64,000 bases of DNA from Haloferax mucosum ATCC BAA-1512 (GTDB lineage: Archaea > Halobacteriota > Halobacteria > Halobacteriales > Haloferacaceae). The notes under the pieces were generated by a model, which worked only from the letters and a program-made list of their open reading frames with translations, was not told where the DNA came from and ran no database searches. The stretch lies in assembly GCF_000337815.1 (NCBI RefSeq), contig NZ_AOLN01000004.1, positions 124,001-188,000 of the forward strand, read 5' to 3'. Positions 26,705 through 34,147 of the stretch are shown piece after piece (the first letter of the stretch is position 1; every line of letters begins with the position of its first letter). The position numbers were made by a program, and so were the translations under genes.

Positions 26705-27397
26705 TTACTCGGCGGATTCAGCCGACTGCGACGCGGTGGGCGTGGCTACGGTGGAGCCGGCCAGTCCCAACCCGATGAGTCGCGCCGCAACCAGGAGGGC
26801 GTATGCGGCGACGAGTGTTCCGACCACTGCTCGGATAGCGGAGTCGCCTCCGAGCCACGCGGCCGCTAGGACCCCGACGTCGAGGACGACGATACCGGCG
26901 AGCCAGCCCATGAGATACCGGCCGGAACGTGCTCCGAGTCGGAGTCGAGAGCGGTCGAATGCGGCCCGGATATCTGTGGACGACGCGTAGCTTACCAGAG
27001 CAACGGGGAGGAGGTAAGCCGAGACCAGAACCATGATTCCACCGACGGTCGCGGCGACGAGAACTAACAGTGAGCTTTCGGCCGCTCCGCCCGCCGCCGA
27101 GACGACCCGGAGTACGACCAGCAGATACGCGATGGGTGGGCCGGTGTACGCCAGCGCGACGATTCCGGCCTCCACACTCTGTCGGAGGAGTCCAGTCACG
27201 TCGCGGACGACTGACGGTGGACCGTCGCTTCCGTCGGCACTCGCCGCGAGGACCCGAACGAGTATGCCGACGACGGTTACGAGGGGAACGAACGGAAGAA
27301 TGCCGTGGGCCAGTAGAAGCGCCCACACGGCCGCGAGCGCATCAGCCCGGTGACCGCCGCGGAGCGGATACGAGGCAATTTCGAGCGTACGGGTCAC
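26705..27397 (-). CDS. DUF4013-type multi-pass membrane protein
   Basis: About 230 residues from GTG 27397 (VTRTLEIASYPLRGGHRAD). Long hydrophobic segments occur at AVWALLLAHGILPFVPLVTV, VALAYTGPPIAYLLVVL, LLVLVAATVGGIMVLVSAYL, YLMGWLAGIVVLDVGVLAAA and AVVGTLVAAYALLVAARLIG. The organisation, with an ASSTDIRAAFDRSRLR loop between segments, fits haloarchaeal DUF4013 proteins. The function is unknown. The longer open frame to 27535 is rich in Arg/Ser and not family-like, so I reject that start. Confidence 0.75.
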   Translation of the reverse strand: MTRTLEIASYPLRGGHRADALAAVWALLLAHGILPFVPLVTVVGILVRVLAASADGSDGPPSVVRDVTGLLRQSVEAGIVALAYTGPPIAYLLVVLRVVSAAGGAAESSLLVLVAATVGGIMVLVSAYLLPVALVSYASSTDIRAAFDRSRLRLGARSGRYLMGWLAGIVVLDVGVLAAAWLGGDSAIRAVVGTLVAAYALLVAARLIGLGLAGSTVATPTASQSAESAE

Positions 27398-27839
27398 GCT
27401 CTGGTCCCCACAGCGAGACGAGACCGGATGTGTGACGTCGAGCGGGCGGCTCTGGGAGTCACGTGCTCTCCTCCACAACCACGCGAAAGTGGTGGCACGC
27501 AGTGGACCGCGGGCGGTGCGCGACGACACAGCCACCGCCTCGCCTTGTGTTGGTCATGCATGCCGTTGGTTCGGGTTGGGGGATTAATCATCGGGGTCGA
27601 TTCGGTGTCCATGACTCCCTCGTGTTAGTCTCGTTCGTCGCCACGGGACCATCCCAATGGTGCGGCCGACTCGTAGCTGTGACCTTCGGAGTGCCTCTGG
27701 TAGCGGTATCTCTTCTCGGTACTAGAACTGCGCAACACTAGCTCTATGCACTCAAACAACAAAAATGTAACATACCATTTCTAAAACTCGGCAAACGGTA
27801 GCGTCATTTTGTAGCATGCCGAATCCACCATGAATTGTT
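27398..27839. other. Gene-free divergent region
   Basis: It separates the DUF4013 gene from the halocyanin gene. It is GC-rich to about 27700, then AT-rich (AACAACAAAAATGTAACATACC near 27755) and probably holds the halocyanin promoter. No convincing short gene or RNA was found. Confidence 0.5.
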
Positions 27840-28712
27840 ATGAAGCCAACAAGAAGGCGGACGGTGCTACGCGGCATCGCAGTTACAGGTCTCGGTGGGC
27901 TTGCCGGCTATACGGGGTCGGTAACCGCGAGCGACTCAGACTCGAAACCCGATGGGACATCCACCGACACGACCACCAACCAAACGACTGAAAAAGCGGA
28001 CGAGTCGTTAGATGCTTGGCGTCGTGCCGCGAACGACTCGTACCCGGTTCAACTCCGAGACTACCGGTTCGATGACCCTTCGACGGTTCGCGTCGGTCAC
28101 TTGGGTACCAATTCGTTTTGGCCGGCCGCGATGAAGATTCTGCCCGGTACGACGATCACTTGGGCATGGGACCGCGAAGAGACGGCGTACAACGTCGTCG
28201 CTACGGACGGAACGTTCGACAGCGGTGAACCGGTCGTAAACAGGGACTCGGCGTTCCAGTACACGTTCGAGGAGGAAGGAAACTACCGGTACGTCTCCGA
28301 ACCTCACGCCGAGATTGGAATGAAAGGCCTCGTCGTCGTCGAGTCTATTGCACGAAGTGAGTACCCGAAAGTAGACAGATGGTTAGCTGACACCAGTAAC
28401 TACGACGGGTCAGTGCTCGACCACACGGCTTCGAGTTCGGTTGACGTCACTGTCGGTGCGAGAGGAAACGCTTCGGACCTCGCATTCGACCCGGCCGCTA
28501 TCAAAATTTCGCCGGGGACCACTGTCAACTGGACGTGGAGTGGAAACGGTGGGCCACACAGTATCCGCTTCAAAGATGCGGACTTCGGCGTAGACCCAAA
28601 GTCTGATCCCGGCAAACACTTCGTACACACGTTTACCGAAACCGGAATCTACCGATATGAGTGTGGCCCGCACTCGTCGCTCGGTGGACGCGGTGCAATT
28701 GTCGTAGAGTAG
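27840..28712 (+). CDS. Halocyanin-like protein with two degenerate blue-copper domains
   Basis: A 290-residue exported protein. The Tat signal MKPTRRRTVLRGIAVTGLGG lacks a lipobox Cys (GLAGYTG has Tyr where Cys is usual). Two plastocyanin-like domains follow. Domain 1 (about 70-165) has TAYNVV where HNVV is expected and SEPHAEIGM where the Cys ligand is expected, so it keeps the second His and Met but loses the first His and Cys. Domain 2 (about 195-290) keeps PHSIR and ECGPHSSLGG, so it has His, Cys and His but lacks the Met. Halocyanins carry electrons at the membrane surface. Here only domain 2 looks able to bind copper, with an altered axial site. Confidence 0.88.
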   Translation: MKPTRRRTVLRGIAVTGLGGLAGYTGSVTASDSDSKPDGTSTDTTTNQTTEKADESLDAWRRAANDSYPVQLRDYRFDDPSTVRVGHLGTNSFWPAAMKILPGTTITWAWDREETAYNVVATDGTFDSGEPVVNRDSAFQYTFEEEGNYRYVSEPHAEIGMKGLVVVESIARSEYPKVDRWLADTSNYDGSVLDHTASSSVDVTVGARGNASDLAFDPAAIKISPGTTVNWTWSGNGGPHSIRFKDADFGVDPKSDPGKHFVHTFTETGIYRYECGPHSSLGGRGAIVVE

Positions 28713-28813
28713 GTCCCCTGCGAAACGTTTCGGTCCGCCACCTGTTTCGACACCAGACGCTTTTTTCGATCCGAAGGTTCGACACCCATCTGTCGCGTTT
28801 TCCCCCAATTTCA

Positions 28814-29110
28814 CTACTTTTGTGGGGTGATACTGGGCGGGTAGCGACCGCGTTCGAGTTTGAGGTCCGACTGCGGCCGAGCCATACAGGTCAAGGCGTA
28901 CTCCTCTGTCTCTTCTTCTGTAAGGCTACGTGCAGCAGGTTGCGTGACCTCTCCTTCGATGATTTTCGCAGAACACGCGAGACACATCCCGACTCGACAC
29001 GAAAACTCTTGGTAGATTCCGTCGCGGATGCACGCTTGTAGAATCGTTTCTGTGTCCGATACGGTAACGGTGGCTCCCAGATCGACAAATTCGACTTCGT
29101 GCGTGGGCAT
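28814..29110 (-). CDS. Plant-type [2Fe-2S] ferredoxin
   Basis: A 98-residue ferredoxin. The cluster ligands are in SCRVGMCLACSAK (Cys-x4-Cys-x2-Cys), with a fourth Cys in LTCMARPQSDL. It lacks the acidic N-terminal insertion of the main haloarchaeal ferredoxin, so it is probably a specialised electron carrier. It lies 50 bases downstream of the geranylgeranyl-reductase-like gene in the same orientation. Such reductases need electron donors, so the two may work together. Confidence 0.93.
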   Translation of the reverse strand: MPTHEVEFVDLGATVTVSDTETILQACIRDGIYQEFSCRVGMCLACSAKIIEGEVTQPAARSLTEEETEEYALTCMARPQSDLKLERGRYPPSITPQK

Positions 29111-29160
29111 GAGTGGAGAATCCTCTGTGTTAATTTTTTGAATGGTTCGCTGGCAACTCT

Positions 29161-30555
29161 CTAATACTTCGACTCGGCCTCACACACCGAGTAAAAGTCG
29201 TCCATGATCGAGTCCCGTTCCGTCTGCCACTCCTCGAAAGCCGACCGGTCCGTTGGATAGGTCTCGTACTGTGCCGATAACTCGTGGGCCAGTTTTCGAA
29301 CCCGGTAGAGTTCTCGGAGCTCTGCCCAGTGGCCAACTGTCGAAATGAGCGTCTTCAGTTTTAGCCACAGTCCCATCGATGGTGTCCCAGACCCACTAAT
29401 CGCGTCAGCGAGTTGTTGTCCCGGGAACGAGGCGACGAGTTCAGCTAGCGTTTCAACATCGTATCCGGTTGCCCAGATGTTGTACAAATCGATTGCGGCG
29501 AATCGTTTGCCAAAGTCGGTCATCACTCTGTGATTGTACTCCCAAAACGCGTCCTCGCCGACGTCGCCATCGGAGATTGCGTCGATAGCCTGTTCGGCCG
29601 CCCAGTAGCCTGCACTTGCCGCCCCCGTGATTCCACCGCCGGTCGAGGGGTTCACGTGCCCGGCCGCGTCACCGACTGCGATGTATCCCGGTGCCACGGC
29701 CGAATCGTACGGCCGCCGCGTCGGTAGTGCCGCGCCAAGCTTATTTTTCACCACTGCTCCATCAAAGATGGACTGTGACCGAAGCTCTCGGTTCAGCACA
29801 TCGACGAGGTTCATCGGCGGCTCGGTCATCTGGAATCCCAACCCGACGTTGATCTCCGTCGGCGACCGCGGGAAATACCAGAGATATCCTAATTCTTCGG
29901 TCGGTTTGAAGACGATTGCATCGTCCCACTCGACGGGCTCTGGTACTTCGATAACCTCCCGATAGGCGGAACAGAACTGTGAGTATTGGACGTTGGTGTC
30001 GAACGTGGTTCCGGTGAAGTCGGCCTTGTCTTGGAGGATAGAAAGCGTACCCGCCGCATCAATCGTCACGTCTGCTGTGTAGGTAATCGGTTCGTCTGCC
30101 TGTTTCCCGCGCACACCCGTAATTTGGCTCCCCTCTTGGAGAACATCCGACACGACGGTGTTATACTCGATTGTCGCGCCCGCCCGCTCGGCCTCTTCGA
30201 GAAGAACCTCTCCAAACCGTTTCCTGTCGAGGACGGTCCCGTTGCTGTCAAACGTAACTTCGAGTTCTTGGGCTTCGAGTGGGTTCCGAAAGAGTGCTCG
30301 CTGGATGTTCTGATTGGTGAATGATTCCTCTTTGAGATATTCGAGGTCGATTACATTGGGAAACGAGGTTTTTCCCTTGATGGCATCCCCGCACGCGATT
30401 TGGCCTGCCTCCGCCTTGGACTTCCGTTCGAGCAGGACAACGTCGAGTCCGGCGTCGGCGGCCGTTGCAGCCGCGAACGCGCCTGCCGTCCCGCCACCGA
30501 CGACGACCAACTCAGCGCGTTCCGTTGCGGTGGATGATTTGGTGCTCGTATTCAT
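29161..30555 (-). CDS. Geranylgeranyl reductase-family flavoprotein
   Basis: A 464-residue FAD enzyme. The dinucleotide fingerprint ELVVVGGGTAGAFAAATAAD is at residues 16-35. The second FAD motif VAPGYIAVGDAAGHVNPSTG, with GGGITGAASAGYWAA, is the hallmark of the family that saturates isoprenoid chains of archaeal lipids and quinones. ACGDAIKG matches the family CxGD-like active-site region. ATG 30555 is preferred to one three codons upstream. The ferredoxin gene just downstream is a plausible electron donor. Substrate (lipid, menaquinone or other) is not determined. Confidence 0.9.
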   Translation of the reverse strand: MNTSTKSSTATERAELVVVGGGTAGAFAAATAADAGLDVVLLERKSKAEAGQIACGDAIKGKTSFPNVIDLEYLKEESFTNQNIQRALFRNPLEAQELEVTFDSNGTVLDRKRFGEVLLEEAERAGATIEYNTVVSDVLQEGSQITGVRGKQADEPITYTADVTIDAAGTLSILQDKADFTGTTFDTNVQYSQFCSAYREVIEVPEPVEWDDAIVFKPTEELGYLWYFPRSPTEINVGLGFQMTEPPMNLVDVLNRELRSQSIFDGAVVKNKLGAALPTRRPYDSAVAPGYIAVGDAAGHVNPSTGGGITGAASAGYWAAEQAIDAISDGDVGEDAFWEYNHRVMTDFGKRFAAIDLYNIWATGYDVETLAELVASFPGQQLADAISGSGTPSMGLWLKLKTLISTVGHWAELRELYRVRKLAHELSAQYETYPTDRSAFEEWQTERDSIMDDFYSVCEAESKY

Positions 30556-30977
30556 GTACAGCACCGCGTAGATGCGTACTCAGAATATACGTGCTGGAAC
30601 ACCCCACCACTTCTTGTTTGTTTCTGTAGTAGTCGTAATGGCAAAACGACGCACCGTCTCTCGGGTCGTACAGACGGGTCGTTGTCATCCGAGGGATGTA
30701 ACGAATGTACCTTTTGAGGTCATATACGTCGGAATCCGTTGGGATAGCCTCTCACGCTATGACACACTCAAAGGAATTACAGTGAGGACTCGATTGACGA
30801 TTGGGCGGTACTGAATTATCCGTTGAAATCGTTTATGTCTCTCATCTTTGCGTATGTCCTCGCGGTTTAGGGATAATCTCCGGCTTGGACTACATTGATG
30901 CGAAAACTCGATTCAATACGACTTCTGGTGCTCTACAGGGACTTCCACATCTGCTGGGGAACTTCTAGCGAGAAGGG
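30556..30977. other. Gene-free region
   Basis: About 420 bases between the flavoprotein gene and the frameshifted gene, at the left edge of the AT-richer island. Short frames are present (for example 30572-30814 on the plus strand) but lack family features. A stretch at about 30890-30970 resembles coding relic sequence, but I could not identify it. Confidence 0.4.
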
Positions 30978-31737
30978 TCACCCTGTGGGCAGTACCGCCA
31001 GCCCCAGTAGCAACGCCCCAGTAAAGAAGATCACATAGTAGAGAGCACGACGCAGGAGATTGCTCCGAACGTCGTGGATATCGCAATTCGCAATCAAAAA
31101 GGGAGTATCGTCAGTGCCCCTGACCGTCGGCGTTCCCTCGTCGATCGAGAGTTCGCCGACTACCAGTAACAGCGCATCCTCCGGGATAGCCTTGGACTCG
31201 AATCTGTCCATATACGGATAGAAATCCAACTCGGCTTCGATTACGTCGAATCCCGCGAACGGTATCCGCATCGCCTCGTGAACGATGTGAACGTACGGCG
31301 ACGTATAAAGATGGACGCGGTATGGGGGAATCAAGACGTTGCTATCCTTCTGCACGTTGGGGAGCATCGGGGCATCATCGTGAGCTTCGCGGAGCCAACT
31401 GGGATCAACCTTTACTTCGCCGCTGTTAGTGTCGATACCGAAGGATTCGAACTCCACGCCCGAAGCCACCGTCTCCTCGTCATGTAGTATCCGCCAGACG
31501 TACACGGCGATTGGCGACACGTAGTCATCAGTAGCGACGTCGCTGTGTGGTGCTTCTTCGTTAACCGTCAGGGCCCCTGGATGGCCACCGAGTTACCCGC
31601 GACCAGGTCGGGTGAGTCCGTGGGGTGACACCGAACAGCATGTGATACAGTCGGAGGGTATTCGTCAACCGGTAGACGGCGTACAGGCAAAGCAGTGAAA
31701 AGAAGACGACCCCCAAGAAATCCCTAACGCTAAGCAT
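30978..31737 (-). pseudogene. Frameshifted GIDE-like membrane protein gene
   Basis: An ATG at 31737, placed about 28 bases after a TATA tract (TTTAAATTAAAT on the minus strand), opens a 58-codon frame. It begins MLSVRDFLGVVFFSLLCLYA, with one membrane segment, and stops at 31561. A second frame, open from 31592, continues LGGHPGALTVNEEAPHSDV, then SPIAVYVWRILHDE, GIDTNSGEVKVDPS and a C-terminal membrane segment. The joined product matches the layout of haloarchaeal GIDE/E3-ligase-like (MUL1-related) membrane proteins. The shift lies at 31561-31595. It may be a true lesion or a sequencing error. Family call is moderate. Confidence 0.6.
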
Positions 31738-31940
31738 ACGTTTGCGTACTTGTAATTTAATTTAAATTCGGCGGAGTAGAACTGCCAGTATACGGTCGGT
31801 CTGGCCTGCTCCTTACGGGATGATACTCTCTTCGTCAGCCGGTATTTGTGGTGTCTATGAATCGGTTGGTAAGTGATTCCAGACGTTGTGTGACTGTCAC
31901 CAGTATGTTCCTAACAGAAAGTCTGTATTTGGAGAGAGTT

Positions 31941-32150
31941 TCAGAAATATGCCTCTCTGACTATAAGCAGTAGCCAGACTACCGGTACAAGAGCAAGTAT
32001 CAAGCCTAATATGCCGATCGTATAGTTCCCTTCCACGAGTCCCCGCGCCCACCCCCTTCCGAGGTAAAAAATGAACAGGGCAAGGACGACTAAAATCGCA
32101 TTGCGGAGCGAAACGTCCAACCCTTCCGTATTGGAATCAGGTGACGACAT
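31941..32150 (-). CDS. Small two-pass membrane protein
   Basis: 69 residues with two hydrophobic segments (NAILVVLALFIFYLGRGW and IGILGLILALVPVVWLLLIV) and no recognised family. Its start overlaps the end of the 94-residue gene upstream by 14 bases, so the two are probably co-transcribed. Confidence 0.6.
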   Translation of the reverse strand: MSSPDSNTEGLDVSLRNAILVVLALFIFYLGRGWARGLVEGNYTIGILGLILALVPVVWLLLIVREAYF

Positions 32151-32421
32151 TTCGTAATACTCCTTCTTGTCTTTCTATAAGCATTCTCCCGCTACGTTCG
32201 CGGGCTTTGTTAAAACGACGTAGTATTTCGATGCCAGTCCGCGCGAGAATCACCGTAGTTTCGTTGCGGGAGAAGGTGTTTCGCAAGACTTCGACGAAAT
32301 CGGGCTTCTCGTCGTACTGGGTGAGGAAGTGGACACTCCCGTTGTGAGTCTCGTCGTTGACGGTGAACGTGAAGTACCTGTCGTGGTCGAATGGGGATTC
32401 AGTAGGTTGAGCGACCAACAC
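32137..32421 (-). CDS. Hypothetical 94-residue protein
   Basis: A soluble protein (MLVAQPTESPFDHDRYFTFT...), unrecognised. The middle EVLRNTFSRNETTVILARTG and following basic helix GIEILRRFNKARERSGR look ordered. It overlaps the small membrane protein gene downstream and lies 48 bases after the trpS stop, so the three may form one transcript starting at the trpS leader promoter. Confidence 0.55.
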   Translation of the reverse strand: MLVAQPTESPFDHDRYFTFTVNDETHNGSVHFLTQYDEKPDFVEVLRNTFSRNETTVILARTGIEILRRFNKARERSGRMLIERQEGVLRNVVT

Positions 32422-32469
32422 TACTGGTTAGCACGAGATATGGATTCTATCGATATAATATTGGAAATT

Positions 32470-33678
32470 TTAGAGGTGGGTGGCTCCTGTGAGTTCGTCT
32501 ATTGCTGAACCAGAGAATTGTCGGGGTATCCTGCCCGTCGCCGCGCATCCTGTCGCTCTCTCTGTCAGGCGGTACTGTTCCAACTCTTCTTCGAGCGGGC
32601 CGAGTGCCCGCCGACGTTCTTGGTGTGCTTCGAGGAAGTTCGCAATATTTTCTGCCGCCATCTCTTTGAGTTCACCACTCAGGAGCGACCCTTGTTGATA
32701 CTCGCGTGCAAGCCGTTCCACCTGCTCATCACTTTCTTCAAAGAAGTAATACAAGAACTGATACGAGACATCCACCTCGGGGTTTCCTCCTTTTTTTCGA
32801 TGTTCTTCGAGACTAGTCTGTCCACCAGAGTAAGCGTGAGTACGGATTTTGTCGAAGACCGTCTCCCGGTCATCTGAAAGGAGGATGCTCGGTACGTCGT
32901 CGGACGAACTCATCTTCCCCGGTCCTTCGAGGCTCGGGAGGAATTTCGAGAGCAAGGCACCGGGCTTGGTCACGTCGTACCGCCGTTTGGCCGCGATGTC
33001 ACGGCAGACTCGAACGTGAGGGTCTTGGTCAACTGCAATCGGCACGAGCGTCGAGTGGCGACCCTCCACAAGTTGTGGTAGGAGGAGGTGTGTGGCTTGG
33101 ACAGCAGGGTAGAACGAGAGACCGATGTTCTCGGGTTCTCCATATGTTGCGTCCACGGTCGATTGGGTCACTTCCTTGGCAAACGCACTCGCTAACGGAT
33201 ACACTACGTCAGCATCAGCCGTGTCTACGATGATTCGGGTTCGGTCGGGGTCAAACCCGACCGCGAGAAGGTCGAGAAGGTTCTCGCGGGTGTAGTCGCT
33301 AATCTCGTCAAGCGACTTGTCTTTGAGGAAGTACTTCTCGTCGTCGGAGAAAGGGATGTAGACGAGGGTTCCCATCTGGTCTTGAAGGTACTTGGCGAAG
33401 TAGAACGGGAAGATGTGGCCGATGTGCATCGGCCCTGAGGGGCCACGTCCCGTCACGATGGAGTGCAGTTTACCTTCGTTGGCGGCCTCAAGGAAAGGGT
33501 CTACGTCTCGCTCTGCATAGAAAACGTCACGACGAACGAGCGGATGACCGGGGTCAGAGAATTTCGCCTTCTGCTCGGCAGTGAGGGCGTCAGCCCCGAA
33601 CTTATCGAGGAGTCGGTCGTAGTTGATGTCGCCTTCAACGGCGTATGGCGTTACGGTGAAGTCGTCTTCTGCTGGCAT
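32470..33678 (-). CDS. trpS: Tryptophanyl-tRNA synthetase, probable second (accessory) copy
   Basis: Class I synthetase of 402 residues. It has the HIGH motif (SGPMHIGHIF, about residue 82-91) and KMSSS (GPGKMSSSDDVPS, about 255), plus AVDQDPHVRVCRDIA, conserved in archaeal/eukaryotic-type TrpRS. It sits in an accessory island, and haloarchaea often carry two TrpRS genes, so this is likely an accessory enzyme; the other copy is not in the window. The start ATG has no TATA or Shine-Dalgarno of its own within 40 bases. The nearest promoter is at 33869, upstream of a Trp-containing leader frame. A second short frame (33651-33737, minus) overlaps its start. Confidence 0.95.
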   Translation of the reverse strand: MPAEDDFTVTPYAVEGDINYDRLLDKFGADALTAEQKAKFSDPGHPLVRRDVFYAERDVDPFLEAANEGKLHSIVTGRGPSGPMHIGHIFPFYFAKYLQDQMGTLVYIPFSDDEKYFLKDKSLDEISDYTRENLLDLLAVGFDPDRTRIIVDTADADVVYPLASAFAKEVTQSTVDATYGEPENIGLSFYPAVQATHLLLPQLVEGRHSTLVPIAVDQDPHVRVCRDIAAKRRYDVTKPGALLSKFLPSLEGPGKMSSSDDVPSILLSDDRETVFDKIRTHAYSGGQTSLEEHRKKGGNPEVDVSYQFLYYFFEESDEQVERLAREYQQGSLLSGELKEMAAENIANFLEAHQERRRALGPLEEELEQYRLTERATGCAATGRIPRQFSGSAIDELTGATHL

Positions 33679-33772
33679 GTGTGTTTGATGGTTGTTGTCA
33701 CTTTGGAGACGATACGGTTGAGAAAGCGAGTGAGCATCGCGGTCGAATCTGCCGGGTTACGCCCGTCTGACC

Positions 33773-33844
33773 CTAAACCGCGATACTGTCCACTTCCCGA
33801 GACACGTGCCAACGCCAGCAATTGGCGTGGGAAGTGGACACCAT
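33773..33844 (-). CDS. Putative Trp-containing leader peptide of trpS (23 residues)
   Basis: ATG 33844 lies exactly where the TATA element at 33869-33874 would start a leaderless RNA. The frame runs 23 codons to TAG at 33773-33775 and encodes Cys9-Trp10-Arg11-Trp12-His13 (TGG CGT TGG). Two Trp in 23 residues, when Trp is the rarest amino acid, immediately upstream of a Trp-tRNA synthetase gene, is what attenuation leaders look like. The whole frame lies over a strong hairpin. The reading is direct; the regulatory role is inference. Confidence 0.55.
   Translation of the reverse strand: MVSTSHANCWRWHVSREVDSIAV
33787..33840 (-). promoter_or_regulatory. Long hairpin over the trpS leader frame
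   Basis: TGTCCACTTCCC and GGGAAGTGGACA form a perfect 12-bp stem (33787-33798 with 33829-33840). Inside, CGCCA/TGGCG form a five-bp stem (33813-33817 with 33823-33827). The first Trp codon (33815-33817) is part of that inner stem and the second (33809-33811) is in the loop, so a ribosome paused at Trp would hold the structure open. A weak CGGG/CCCG hairpin follows at 33753-33766. No clear T-rich terminator is seen. Confidence 0.6.
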
Positions 33845-33868
33845 ACTGATATCGACGAGATTGCTCCG

Positions 33869-33874
33869 CTTATA
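33869..33874 (-). promoter_or_regulatory. TATA box for the trpS leader transcript
   Basis: TATAAG on the minus strand, 25-30 bases before ATG 33844, the standard leaderless spacing. It is the only good TATA element between trpS and the transposase gene. Confidence 0.65.
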
Positions 33875-34147
33875 GGTTCTGTTCCTCTATTCGCCTTGCA
33901 ATTGGAGAACAATCCACCCGATTATTTCTAACGTGCCTGACTTCAGAAAGACGGCGTTTGACTGATTAACAAACGAAAACGCGGGTCAGTAGACTTCTCT
34001 CAGAGCTGATTCGATGGTGACCTACTGGTCGTGGCTCTCGTCACGAAATTCGTGTTTAGAATCAGATAAAAGAACGGCTAATACACTTTCCCGGGGCAGT
34101 TTCGCCACTCGGCTGCGAGGATGAACAAGTGGAATAAACGTACTCAG
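33875..34147. other. Gene-free region downstream of transposase
   Basis: AT-rich spacer between the trpS promoter and the transposase stop. CCCGGGG at 34090-34096 may be one end of the insertion element: CCCCGGG at 36017-36023 is its inverted counterpart, but flanking similarity is weak and no target duplication is visible. Confidence 0.35.
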
